Source: Draba incana (taxonomy: Eukaryota > Streptophyta > Magnoliopsida > Brassicales > Brassicaceae). Taken from it: a stretch of DNA of 64,000 bases. How positions within the stretch are numbered: the stretch's first letter is position 1; each line of letters starts with the position of its first letter. Positions 23,551 through 33,249 of the stretch are shown in pieces. Made by a program: the position numbers and the translations under genes. The notes under the pieces are model-generated. The model searched no databases, was not told the origin of the DNA, and saw only the letters and a program-made list of their open reading frames with translations. The DNA lies in assembly GCA_963576765.1 (NCBI GenBank), contig OY755211.1:26500084-26564083 (forward strand). Direction: 5' to 3'.

Positions 23551-25485
23551 ATGGCTGCTAGACAGATGCTTGTTCTGACTCCAGGAGAAGATGGAGTTCT
23601 GCGTGATCCGGCAGGTCTCAGATATAATGCCGAAGGGCAGAGGATCAATGACGATGGAACTGTAATCGTCGAGGAAGTTATCAAGTAGCCTGTGGACGAC
23701 GCAGAAGCAGGTGTCGATCGACGCCCAGATGGTGTCGCTCGACACCCTAATGAACTACAGATCGCTCGACACGATGATCCAATCGCTCAACAAGAAGGAG
23801 AAGCTGGTATCGCTCGACACCAGCCTGGTGTCACTCGACTCCCGGTCCAGGACAGACCCAAAACACTTGCTGATTTCACTCGTCCAGACCAATTCTATGC
23901 GAATCGAACTGCGATTCGTCCTCCTGCCTTCCAGAGGAACGACTTCGAGGTGAAGCCAACCTACTTTAACCTCGTAGCTCAAGACCCTTTACATGGTCTT
24001 CCTCATGAGCACCCAATGGACCACCTCGAAAAGTTTGAAGATTTAGCCTCATGCATCAAGGCTAATGGTGTGTCCAACGACTACATCTTTTGCAAGATGT
24101 TCCCATACTCGCTTGCTGGAGATGCGTCTTACTGGTTAAGGACTCTTCCTCCGGGCTCATTGACTACTTGGGAGGACACAAAGAATGCTTTCCTCAGCAC
24201 ATTCTTTGACGATGCGAGATCTGAGGAGCTAAGAATGAAGATAACGACGTTCAAGCAGGGTGATACTGAGGCATTCAAGGCTACGTGGCATCGGTTCAAA
24301 GGCTATCAGAGAGATTGTCCTCACCACGGGTTCACAGAGGTTCAGCTTCTAGGAATCTTCTACAGAGGAATCGCATTGACGTTTGCTACGACTTTGGATG
24401 CTGCGAGCAGTGGGAACTTCAATACAAATTCTCCAGAGACTGCTTTGCGTCTAATCGAGAACATGGCTAACAACAATAGCACGAAGAATGTCGATTTTGA
24501 GAGAAGCCAGTTTGGGAAGAGCATCACCAACAACCAGCTCGCTGAGGTCACCAAGAAGCTGGATACAATGACTAGTCTTCTAGCTGGGAAGAAGGTTGTC
24601 CAGTTTGCTCAGGAAGTTGAAACTGCAGAGGATGTGAACTACATCAATGGTTCAGGATTTCAGAATTTCAACAATCACCAGGGATATGGATCGTCTTATC
24701 AAAGGCCCTTCCAGAGCAACAATTACAACAGAAACTACGGTTCTTCGTCTTATCAGAAGTCTCCTGAGCAAGACAATGAGGTGAAGAATATGCTGGAACA
24801 ACTCCTAGAGGGCCAACAGAAGATGACTGTGAGCTTCAATGGGAAGATGGATACAATGTATTCTGATCTGGATGGAAAGATTTCAGCGCTAAGCACTCAT
24901 GTTAAGAAATTGGATATTCAGGTCGCTCAAACTCCTGATTTGATCAAGCGACAAGAGGGCTTCCTTCCTGCGAAGACTGATGCTAACCCAATGAGCACTT
25001 GCAATGCCATTCTGAGCACTCAAGAGGATTATTTCGCGGAGTTCGATGCAATTTTCGGTATTGCAGAGCAAGTGTCGATCGACACTGAGCCAGAGCATCG
25101 ATCGACACCACTCGGGAAGTCATCTGAGATTGCGAAAACAGAGCTAGTGTCGATCGACACTAAGGATAGCATCGATCGACACCAAATCCAGACAGAGCCA
25201 GATCTTGCGTCAATCGCGATTTCTTCAGAGGAAAACGTCTACAAGCCTCCAGTCCCTTTTCCTAGAGCTAGAAGGTCTAAGCAGGAGGTTGAGGAGGAGA
25301 TTTGCAAGAGAATTATTGATAAGATCATGGTGGAAATGCCTCTTGTTGATGCGGTAAAGCTTTCTCCTGCTCTTAGAAGATATGTCAAGCGGCTTGCAGC
25401 GAATGGTATTAGTCCTGAGGAAGGCGCATTGCTGACCAGAGACATCAGAGCCATACTCTTAAACATGACTCCGATTCCAAAATAA
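23551..25485 (+). pseudogene. Athila-like Gag, one in-frame stop
   Basis: The start is MAARQMLVLTPGEDG at 23551. The frame is open to 25485 apart from a TAG at 23686-23688. The N-terminal part holds three 16-residue repeats (from AGVDRRPDGVARHPNE to AGIARHQPGVTRLPVQ) produced by a 48-bp DNA repeat carrying two palindrome-like sites each. The retrotrans_gag domain follows, with FEVKPTYFNLVAQDPLHGLP, HPMDHLEKFEDLASCIKANG, AGDASYWLRTLPPGSLTTWE and FKGYQRDCPHHGF, close to Athila Gag. A Q/N-rich and coiled-coil tail follows with VSIDT, HRSTP and SIDRHQ translations of four more sites. It forms virus-like particles in related elements. No CCHC knuckle was seen. Confidence 0.85.
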
Positions 25486-25498
25486 GAAGAAGAAGGAT

Positions 25499-26401
25499 GT
25501 GGTAGTCTCAGAAGAAGTAAGCGCCATGATTCAGAGCAGGATTCCAGTCAAGCTACCAGATCCAGGAAACTTCGTGCTAAATTGCTCCATATCAACAGGG
25601 CAGTTTCCTCATTCTCTTTGTGATTTGGGGTCTGGTATTAACTTGATGCCATTATCTGTTGCTTTTAAACTGGGTATGACTGATTTCAGGGCCACTAGGA
25701 TGTCTCTTCTCTTAGCTGATATATCCAGGAGATTCCCAAAAGGAATTTTGGAGGATGTTCCGATCAGGATTCAGGATTGCATTATCCCTGCTGATTTTGT
25801 GGTTTTGGAGTATGATGATGAGCCTAAAGATCCTTTGATCCTAGGAAGGTCATTCTTGGCTACTGCTGGCGCTCAAATTGATGTGAGGAAAGGGAAGATC
25901 AAGCTTGATCTAGGAGATGTGATCATGGACTTTGACATGGAGAACACAAGGAGAAGATCAACCATTGATGGTCAGACTTTTTCTGTGGAGATTTTAGAGG
26001 ATGATGACTCTAAGGAGTTAGATGCCAGTTCTTCATCTGTAGCTGAACAGACAATTCCACTTCTCCCAGCCCACACGCCTCCCCAAAAGCAAAGGTACGA
26101 GTCTCCTGCACTTAATTCTGAATCTCCTCCTTTCATTAATGATTTAAAGGTTGAAAAAGCAGTTACGCGCTCACATAAGCATCGAGTTTCTCATGCAAGT
26201 CTTCCTTTTTCTTCTGATAAATGTGCAGGAATTCCTAAGACGCGTAAGAGGAACTCCAAGTCGTTCGCGAAAATGCGAATAATTGTTCCTCCAGTACTAA
26301 AGGAGAAAGGCGATGCAGTCGTTCAAGAAATGGTGCAGAAAACGCAGAAGCTCTTTCCTGGAATCATTCCATGGAAAAGTGCAGATCCACCAGACATCTA
26401 A
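25499..26401 (+). CDS. Retrotransposon aspartic protease
   Basis: It is open for 300 residues in a different frame from Gag, beginning about 14 bp after the Gag stop. A retropepsin-like fold is evident: GNFVLNCSISTGQFPHSLCD, then LGSGINLMPLSVAFKLG holding the active-site region (canonical DLGAS, here DLGSG). ADFVVLEYDDEPKDPLILGR and SFLATAGAQIDVRKGKI follow, the second conserved block. The C-terminal third is low in motifs and basic (KTRKRNSKSF). Reverse transcriptase should follow in an autonomous relative, but the frame ends instead. The expected role is to cut Gag. The exact start is uncertain, since expression probably needs a frameshift. Confidence 0.8.
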   Translation: MVVSEEVSAMIQSRIPVKLPDPGNFVLNCSISTGQFPHSLCDLGSGINLMPLSVAFKLGMTDFRATRMSLLLADISRRFPKGILEDVPIRIQDCIIPADFVVLEYDDEPKDPLILGRSFLATAGAQIDVRKGKIKLDLGDVIMDFDMENTRRRSTIDGQTFSVEILEDDDSKELDASSSSVAEQTIPLLPAHTPPQKQRYESPALNSESPPFINDLKVEKAVTRSHKHRVSHASLPFSSDKCAGIPKTRKRNSKSFAKMRIIVPPVLKEKGDAVVQEMVQKTQKLFPGIIPWKSADPPDI

Positions 26402-27613
26402 TTCCTCAATACAGTCAAGCTAACGGACTGAAAACAAGGGCTTAGTTGGAGGAAACCCACTGGTAAGTATTTATATTTGTTTTTAAATTCATTTTATTAC
26501 TAATTTTTGTTTTAGTTATAAGTGTTTAAGTTAATCAAAAAAAAAAAAAAAAAAAAATTTCGGATGAACAGTGGATCGACCTACTGGTCGATCGAACCAG
26601 AATCATGGGTGTCAATCGATACCCTTGCCAGTGTCGATCGATACCACCCCATCGGGTACCAAAAGTTCTTCCTTTTTCAATTTATTTCGTTTTATATCTA
26701 TTTTATTCACCTTCTTCAGGCTTAATAACACTGGGGACAGTGTTGTTTAAGTCTGGAGGAGGTAGTTGCTAACTATGTTTTACTGAGGTGGGTAACTGGA
26801 AGTGGATCGGTCTAACGGAGCGAGTCCAGATTTCTGGAGAACGCCAGAAAGAAGTTGCAGACCCCGCCCCTAATGAACTCTAATTTTTTGTCAAGGGCGT
26901 TGGTAATCGCAGGATTTGATTCATCTTCCAACACTTGAACGCGAGGATGGGCCGCTCTGAAACTTCTTCCCATATGATGATTACAACTGTTCCTAGACCA
27001 AAAGAAGCGCAAAGGACTTTGTTTTCACAAGGAACAATAGTACTAAGCGCGGTCTTGTGATTCATAGAGATGCCAAGGTATAAAAAAAAAAATCAGCGCA
27101 GAAACATCAAAGCAACATGCCCAAGTAGCCAAGGGATGATGCGTAAACCCGTGTCTCCTTTGTGACCTCACGGAAAGCATGTTGTAAGGGAAACTAAAAG
27201 TTTCTAAGTGAACCAAGGGATGATGCGTAAACCCGTATCTCCTTTGTGAACTCATTAGATTCGTCCCATAAAAGTTCTACAAAGGGCAATGCATCTCTAT
27301 GATAATCCTTAATTGGATTTACAGTTACGGAGGGAAGAGAGAGGGTGAAACGCAGGAAAGTGTTACAGGAAGGTAAAGTGTCTAGAACTTCAGGCGATCG
27401 ATATTCCCTCGATGAGACCGCACCTAAGTAATGAAAAGGGTTTGCGACTGAAAGTATGAAATTCTCTAAGGACTTTGGAATCAATCTGGAGGACTACTAT
27501 ACTTCTAGGGACACATCGAAGTATCATCGGATGACTTTGCAAGTATGTGGATCTAGAAGGAGTGAATACACTGTTTTGCTTAGGGACAAGCAAAAAGATA
27601 AGTCTGGGGGAGT
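26402..27613 (+). other. Non-coding region between protease and right LTR
   Basis: No reverse transcriptase or env frame is visible on either strand. It has a poly(A) run at 26537-26557, palindrome variants at 26588, 26612 and 26634, the phrase cactggggacagtgttgttt near 26729, and a direct repeat (gggatgatgcgtaaacccg) at 27134 and 27219. It ends in the polypurine tract. Confidence 0.7.
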
Positions 27614-28702
27614 TGATATATCATAGTTTTTACCCAGTTTAGACCATGATATAAGTCCAATATATAGAGTCTTTGTTGTGTGTTCCATTGATTTTAGAGT
27701 CTTTGCAGGTTTCTACACGATTGGAGAATAAAAGATGTTTACTGGGAGTTTTGGAGCATTACGGAAGAAGACGTCGAAAATGTAAGTGAAGAATGGATTT
27801 CAGAGACTTGTATTGATCGACACCATCCCTGGGTGTCGATCGACACCTTGCGCGTACACAGAAAGCCACTTTTCGGAAATTTGCCGTTTTTGCCCAAAAG
27901 TTCCAGATGTTTACTTTTGTGATCTATGACTGTTTAGAACTTGTATAAATATGTTTTCCAAGTCATTGTTTAGACTTATGCTTTACTTTATCTTTGTTTA
28001 AGAGATATCTTTAATTAATATAATGGTTTTTGCTTCGATTATGTCTGAGTAGTAACCATGTTAGGTTTAGGGATTTTCAAAAGTGTTTGATGATTTGCTA
28101 GATCTGATTGTTATTGCATAGGATTAATATCATTAGATTGTTCTTCATCTTGTCTTGTGTTTATTGCTGATTTTAGATTCATGACCTGAAATCTGATCTT
28201 AGGATAATTAATAGAAACGACAGTTTGATTGATTTCCTGAACTAGACTTTGATGAGCAAAAATTCCTTCTCGCAAAGAGATTTGGTTTAGGGTTTTGTGA
28301 GCAATTGAACCTGAACATTAATGCTTGTTTAGATTGTTAGGATTCGCAAAGAAATTTGGTCTTCTAGGATCTGAACTTAGATAATCTCTGCAGCGAAATC
28401 TGATTGGTTTTATATTCGTGATTTATGTTCGTGAATTGAGCTTAATAATCCTATCTTTATTTATCATCTGCATATCTGATTCACCTGAGATTTTCCTATG
28501 CCTAGCGCTTTCTCTTTATTGATTTTCACAACTGTTTAATTACTTGTTCTGATTTACTTGAATTCATATCATCCTGCCTAGCTTAGTCTAAACTTATTAA
28601 TCTATTGTGTTTCATTGATTCCCTGTGGATTTTGATACCTAAAGTACTACATTGATCTCTTAATTTGAGAGAGTAGCTCTTAGGGTTACTTTGAGCATAT
28701 CA
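27614..28702 (+). repeat. Right LTR (complete)
   Basis: It is 1089 bp, TG...CA, with a palindrome pair at 27813 and 27836. It carries the target duplication ctttt at its outer edge. Small differences from the left copy (for example gtgttttcc/gtgtgttcc, and one base between the palindromes) show the insertion is not recent. Confidence 0.9.
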
Positions 28703-28710
28703 CTTTTCTT

Positions 28711-28790
28711 GTAGACTTTTCGTGTAGACTTCTCTTGTAGACTTCTCTTGTGTACTTCTCTTGTAGACTTTGAATGTAGACTTACTTGTT
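28711..28790. repeat. 13-bp motif array, right half
   Basis: GTAGACT (one copy GTGTACT) begins at 28711, 28724, 28737, 28750, 28763 and 28776, an exact 13-bp period with consensus GTAGACTTCTCTT. Together with the left half the original array had at least eight units. A related run lies at 22284-22325 in the DUF1985 gene. Confidence 0.9.
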
Positions 28791-29164
28791 GTGTGATAAT
28801 GTGGTAAACAGGCCCTGTGAAGTCTGTACCTGGTAGCCTAACAGTTTTTCAAAGCCAGAAGAGAAAGAGATCCAGTCCTACGTCTTCTGGTAGTAGTGAA
28901 GATCCATTGGCCCTTATGATGAAGAACTTGCAAGACCACATTGATGCTTCATTTACCAAGTTGACTAAGCAGATTCAACTTGGTTTTACTAGCTGCGAGA
29001 AAAAGATAAAATTGATATCTGATAAGGTATCAACTCTTGAGCAGGGTAAAGAGGATGGCAAAGGTGAAAACAAGGAGCATGTGTCTAATGCAGCAGCCGC
29101 GAAGATGATGTGGTTAGTACCAAACCCTCTCCCAAAATTAAATGACTCATTGTGGCAAAAGGCT

Positions 29165-29978
29165 AGCCGAGAAGATTAGCATCTTGTGCACATGCAACTA
29201 ACAAAAGTCCCTCATACTTCCCACTTAATTGCGTTCTGTCAACAATAATTACATGTCAAAGATACTTAAAACCATTGATTGAGGCTCCAAACGCCATGAA
29301 AAGATACTTAAACCGGTTTTAATTATCGACTTCAAGAGCGGTGATTGTTCCTGGATTCGCTTCCTTGATTTGATGGAGATACGATGGGAGACTCTCGTAT
29401 CCATATTATGCGGTTCCCCTCACCAATTCACATGCATAAACTAATGCCCTATATGAAGTGCTATAATCCAAAGTCATGCCAAACATTTGTTTCATAGAAT
29501 CTTTGACATGTTCCGGTGTAATTTCATTAATTATCCCAAGACGCTCTATGAAAAGTCTACCAATGTATTTTGGAGTAGCATGTTTGCGGTGAGCTACTCA
29601 ATCATCCACTGAACATGTATGGACATTGATATACTTTGTCACCCAAAACCGATTTGCTTCATTCTTTACACCCGCTCTTAACCTCCACTTCCATCCTTCC
29701 ACACGATAAATGGCCAAAAATAGAGTTAGTGTAGACTTCAATACCTTAAATGCAAACCGTACAATCACACAAGTTAATCACAATTCTCCAACTAGCTCCT
29801 CCTTGCTATGAAAATTTTGTTTCACAAATAGATTATCAGGCCATGTAAAACTCGAAAGGCCTCTTCCATCTTTACATTGAACATCGAAGGATAAATCTTC
29901 TTCATCCATGTAGCTTATAATCATCTTGTGTTATTTCTAGAAGTTCCTTATGCGTAAAATCATCGCACAAGACAAACA
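29165..29978 (-). pseudogene. MuDR-type MULE transposase, N-terminal half
   Basis: Minus-strand translation from 29978 gives FVLCDDFTHKELLEITQDDY, then VKQNFHSKEELVGEL. The MuDR DNA-binding domain follows, with EGWKWRLRAGVKNEANRFWV then TKYINVHTCSVDD and RKHATPKYIGRLF. The start of the catalytic MULE domain is YLFMAFGASINGFKYL, then IIVDRTQLSGKYEGLLLVAC-type text and AQDAN. A few stops and a frameshift are present. The chain ends at about 29165, where it meets the DUF1985 gene tail, so most of the catalytic domain and the C-terminus are missing. It would have been the enzyme that mobilised this MULE. The N-terminus is at the insertion point of the chromovirus (29980). Confidence 0.8.
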
Positions 29979-29979
29979 C

Positions 29980-31032
29980 TGTGACATCCCGAAACCAAAA
30001 TTGGGATTTTGGTCAGGGGTGTCGATCGACATCATGTTCTGCAAGCGGTTTGGTTTAAAGTATTAATCGTCCAGTTTACGGGTCGGTTTAGGGAAAACCC
30101 TAGGGCTCCGGATTATAAGGCCTTTGGCCATTTCTGCAGAGGGGAGGAAGGCACTTTGATCAGATTAAGTGAAATCGAGCTTGTGAGGGTTTGTGGCGTG
30201 AGAATCGACTGTTCTTGGTGGTTTTAGGACCGATTGTTTCTGTTATTCGGGGAGAAAGGATCGTGTGTCGATTCCCTTGTGTTTCCAGCAAGGTATCTGA
30301 GTCTCGGGGCTGAATCACGTCAGTTTCTTATCCGTTCATTCCTATCAATTCACGGATTCGAGGTGAGTGCATGATCGTGATATGGAATTAGGTTATTAGG
30401 AAATTTGATTGGTTGTTTGTGATGAATTGGATTGTTCCTGTGATATTTCTGTGTGAATTATGCGTTTTGGAATCGTGATGATCTCGCGAGATGGAACGGA
30501 ACTCGAGCCGTGAGAGGATTTGGCTCGGTTTAGGTTTTTGCGAGAGGTGTCGATCGACACCTAGTGGTAGTGTCGATCGACACCACTATTTTATGATCAC
30601 GAGGATCGGTTGCTTGCGTGAAGCGTCGATCAACACCAAGTGGTGGTGTCGATCGACACCCCCTGTTTTAAATATTGAATTTGTTAATTGTTGTGAACTG
30701 TTGTTTGATCGCGTAGAATTGATAGTCTAATTCCTATTTGACAGGATGACCGCTCCACTAAATATTTATTAAATACTTACGCAACTCTGTTTTTCCCTTT
30801 GAGTTGCAGGTAACAGAAATGCGTGATCGCGGAATCAAGGCCGGCGAAGGGGATGATATGATGTTTATTTATTTCCGTTTTAGTCTAGTGAAACCTGGTG
30901 TTTAGGTTGCTAGATTTTTATTATTGTTTCCTGGAATTTAGAATTACTGGAATTGAATTGATTTATTATTTTATGGATTTACTTTATGAGAATTTCCGCG
31001 TTTGTTTTAAAAAAAAAAAATTGGGTGTTACA
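29980..31032 (+). repeat. 5' LTR with palindrome pairs
   Basis: TGTGACATCCC to GGTGTTACA, 1053 bp. It contains five palindromes (cores at 30022, 30550, 30573, 30626, 30649), the last four as two pairs each 23 bp apart. The conserved two-hairpin block spans about 30762-30807 (GCAACTC at 30781, GAGTTGC at 30801). It ends with a poly(A) run before the terminus. Confidence 0.9.
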
Positions 31033-31035
31033 TTT

Positions 31036-31048
31036 TGGTATCAGAGCC
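31036..31048 (+). promoter_or_regulatory. iMet primer-binding site
   Basis: TGGTATCAGAGCC, complementary to the 3' end of initiator methionine tRNA, three bases after the LTR. Confidence 0.95.
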
Positions 31049-31230
31049 TAGACGTTTTTAGGACATTGAAATTGAATGAACTGAGACTATGTGATTGATT
31101 GTTTGTTGGTGGTTAGATAATTAAGTAGTTTTAGATCATCCCCTTCGGCCTTTAAAGAGATTTCGCGGTAAGTTGTGTTTTATTTGTTTGTGACTTCTCA
31201 TTTGCTTATGTTTCTTATCTTGTGTGGTAG

Positions 31231-32500
31231 ATGGATACTGGAGCGAGAGGTCGTGGCAAAGGCCGTGGTAGAGGCTGTGGTCGTGGTCGTGGCTTAGTGC
31301 CAGAGTCGTCTAGCAGCATGGCTGCATCCCAAACACATCAGGTGGAGACCGCGAGTGAGATCAGTGCCAGTGTGGCTGTCAGTACCGGGAGAGGCGCCGG
31401 GAGGGGTGCTCGTGGTGGTGCTGTTGTTGCCGAGAGAGGTACCGGGAGAGGTGCTACTGATAGAGTGGGCCTAGGTGGGGGTGCTGCTCTAGCTCAAGGT
31501 CGAGATGATGTCATCGTGGGACTTCTGACGCAGCTGTTGGAGCGGTTTCCGGCGGCGGCTCTGGTACCGGCTCCAGCAGTACCTCCGGTGGTGGAGGGGC
31601 AGCAGAGAGTTGTTGAGGTTGAGCAGCCGAGAGTTGTGGTTGTTGAGTATCCTCCCTATCTTGTGATGATGGGACACATGCAGAAGATTGGTACGCCTTT
31701 CTTCACTGGCAGAGTTGGGCCTGAGGGGGCCGATGAGTGGCGCTTGAGAGTGGAGCGCAATTTTCGGTCGATCCGATGCCTGCAGAGTATCGGGTAGAGT
31801 TGGTTGTGCATTATTTGAGCGAGGATGCACATAGCTGGTGGAGATTAATGGAGTCCAGGAGGGCTGTTTGGACATGGGATGAGTTCGTGGGCGAGTTCAA
31901 TGCCAAGTTCTTTCCTCGAGAGGCTTTGGATCGCCTGCAGATGAGGTTTATGGAGCTGTCTCAGGGAGCGAGTTCAGTTCGGGATTATGATACTGAGTTC
32001 AGCAGACTTCAGGTTTATGCTAGTCAGGGTATGATGGATGAGCAGACCCTTATGCAGAGGTTCTTGCAGGGGCTTCGGATGAGTATTAGGACCCAGTGTC
32101 GTGGTTCTGTGTATTCCTCGAGGGCGGAGTTGGTGGAGCTTGCTGCTTCGATTGAGGAGGATCAGCATGAGCAGACTGGTCCGGTGGTTGTTCCATCAGT
32201 GGCGGTTCTATCTGTAGCTGTTCCTGCTGTTCAGCCGAGGAGACAGCTGCAGCAGCATTCTCGGAGTTCTGGTTCTAGCAACCATCGGACCAGTCTGCTC
32301 ACAAGCCTGCGCAGGGGCAAAAGAGGAGATTCAACGAGGTTTCTGGAGGAGGTCAGAGCGGTCGTGCTTGTTATGGATGCGGGAGCACTGAGCATCGAGT
32401 GGCTAGTTGTCCCAAGAGGGAGGCATCTCGGGATGCCAAAGTGTGTTTCCATTGCCGAGCACCAGGGCATATCCGACCGATGTGTCCTAAGTTGCAGTAG
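31231..32500 (+). pseudogene. Chromovirus Gag (frameshifted)
   Basis: It starts MDTGARGRGKGRGRG at 31231, like the intact MESGARDR start at 49758. The Arg/Gly-rich head runs into PFFTGRVGPEGADEWRLRVE. At about 31790 the frame shifts, and ELVVHYLSEDAHSWWRLMES then NAKFFPREALDRLQMRFMEL continue in another frame. The zinc knuckles appear in a third frame near 32365-32500 (CYGCGSTEHRVASCP, CFHCRAPGHIRPMCP). All parts are therefore present but split over three frames. In function it would package element RNA. Confidence 0.85.
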
Positions 32501-32737
32501 ATGGCTGTGGCTGCAGTTCAGCCAATGGCAGGGCAGCAGGTAGCTCCGTTGGCAACAGTGCAGCCATTAGGCCAGATTGGGCCAGCACCGCGGGTTTATG
32601 GTCCTGTAGAGGCGGGCAGCCGGGCAATGCGCATATCACATGTAAAATTTTAGACTCTAACTTCGTTAATTCTTAGTGGTAGATTTGTGTTATGTCTTTT
32701 ATTTTGCATGTGGTAGTCATTAGGGTTCTCAACGCAT

Positions 32738-33247
32738 GTGAATTGTGTAGGGACCTTATTAGTGGGAGGGTTTGAGTCCCATGTTCTTTTTTATTTTGGG
32801 GCATCGAACTGCTTCATTACTCCAGAGCATGCCGAGCGTAGTGGCATTCGGAGCAGTGCGGGTGAGCTTTCAGGTCTAGCTAAAGTGGCTGGAGGGGGAT
32901 TCCTTGCTACTTCCGGCCGAGCTAGAGCAATAGATCTTCAGATTGTCGGTCAGTCGATGCTGGCAGATTTGGTGATTAGTCCGGTGGAACTTTACGACGT
33001 GATTCTCGGAAGGGATTGGTTGTTGTTTCATAAGGTTCATTTGGATTGTTTCAGAGGGAGAGTAGCTTTTGAGCGAGATGCGGGGAAGTTAGTGTTTCAG
33101 GGCGTGAGACCTACTTCTGGGAGTTTGGTAATCTCGGCTATTCAGGCTGAGCAGATGATAGCGCGGGGTTGCGAATCTTATTTGGCGGTGATTTCTATGT
33201 CGGATTCTAGTGGTGAGGTGGCTATCGGGGAGATCCAAGTTGTTTGA
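32738..33247 (+). pseudogene. Chromovirus protease with altered active site
   Basis: 169 residues, beginning in VGTLLVGGFESHVLF. The catalytic DSGAS of the intact relative is replaced here by YFGAS, removing the aspartate that does the chemistry. The rest (SPVELYDVILGRDWLLFHKV, HLDCFRGRVAFERDAGKLVF) matches closely. It would have released Gag and Pol parts; this copy should be inactive. Confidence 0.85.
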
Positions 33248-33249
33248 GC

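Larger units (their letters stand above)
22605..28702 (+). mobile_element. Athila-like LTR retrotransposon with gag and protease only
   Basis: The right LTR (27614-28702) and the shortened left LTR (22605 to about 23369) both start TGATATATCAT. The element ends GAGCATATCA and is flanked by a 5-bp duplication ctttt (22600-22604 and 28703-28707). A polypurine tract gtctgggggagt (27602-27613) precedes the right LTR. The internal region encodes Gag and an aspartic protease but no reverse transcriptase, RNase H or integrase, so it is non-autonomous. The left LTR lacks about 320 bp at its 3' end, and the primer-binding site is gone with it; the break follows gatctgaacttaga. Palindromes of the GTGTCGATCGACAC class lie in both LTRs, in gag and after the protease. 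Confidence 0.9.
21409..29179 (+). pseudogene. DUF1985 (VANC-like) gene, interrupted by a retrotransposon
   Basis: The start MTDRRFPSR lies at 21409. A 93-residue piece (FPSRIFPKGHEPEPDKSI, then WSKLVHHMLTFQLVCNKHN) runs to a stop at 21688-21690. The frame resumes at once (IGVKPVRLSMLEFHDITGLD, 21691-22227), which together give the DUF1985 domain. A further exon at 22365-22550 (DDLEDLFPPWENDVEDA) has one stop. The Athila-like element then intervenes (22605-28702). The last piece (28817-29179) is a basic and coiled-coil segment (SQKRKRSS, then SFTKLTKQIQLGF). No Ulp1 protease domain is seen; the reading stops where a minus-strand transposase begins. DUF1985 proteins of VANDAL-type MULEs (VANC) bind element motifs and relieve silencing. 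That role here is inference. Confidence 0.7.

Noticed and set aside
22804..30660. Regularly spaced palindromic repeats considered as a CRISPR array
   Set aside because: The repeats are only 14-16 bp, come in pairs within LTRs and coding sequence of plant retrotransposons, and there are no unique spacers of constant length or cas genes.
31036..31048. TGGTATCAGAGCC-like strings considered as tRNA gene ends
   Set aside because: They are isolated 13-base strings beside LTRs, i.e. primer-binding sites. No cloverleaf surrounds them.
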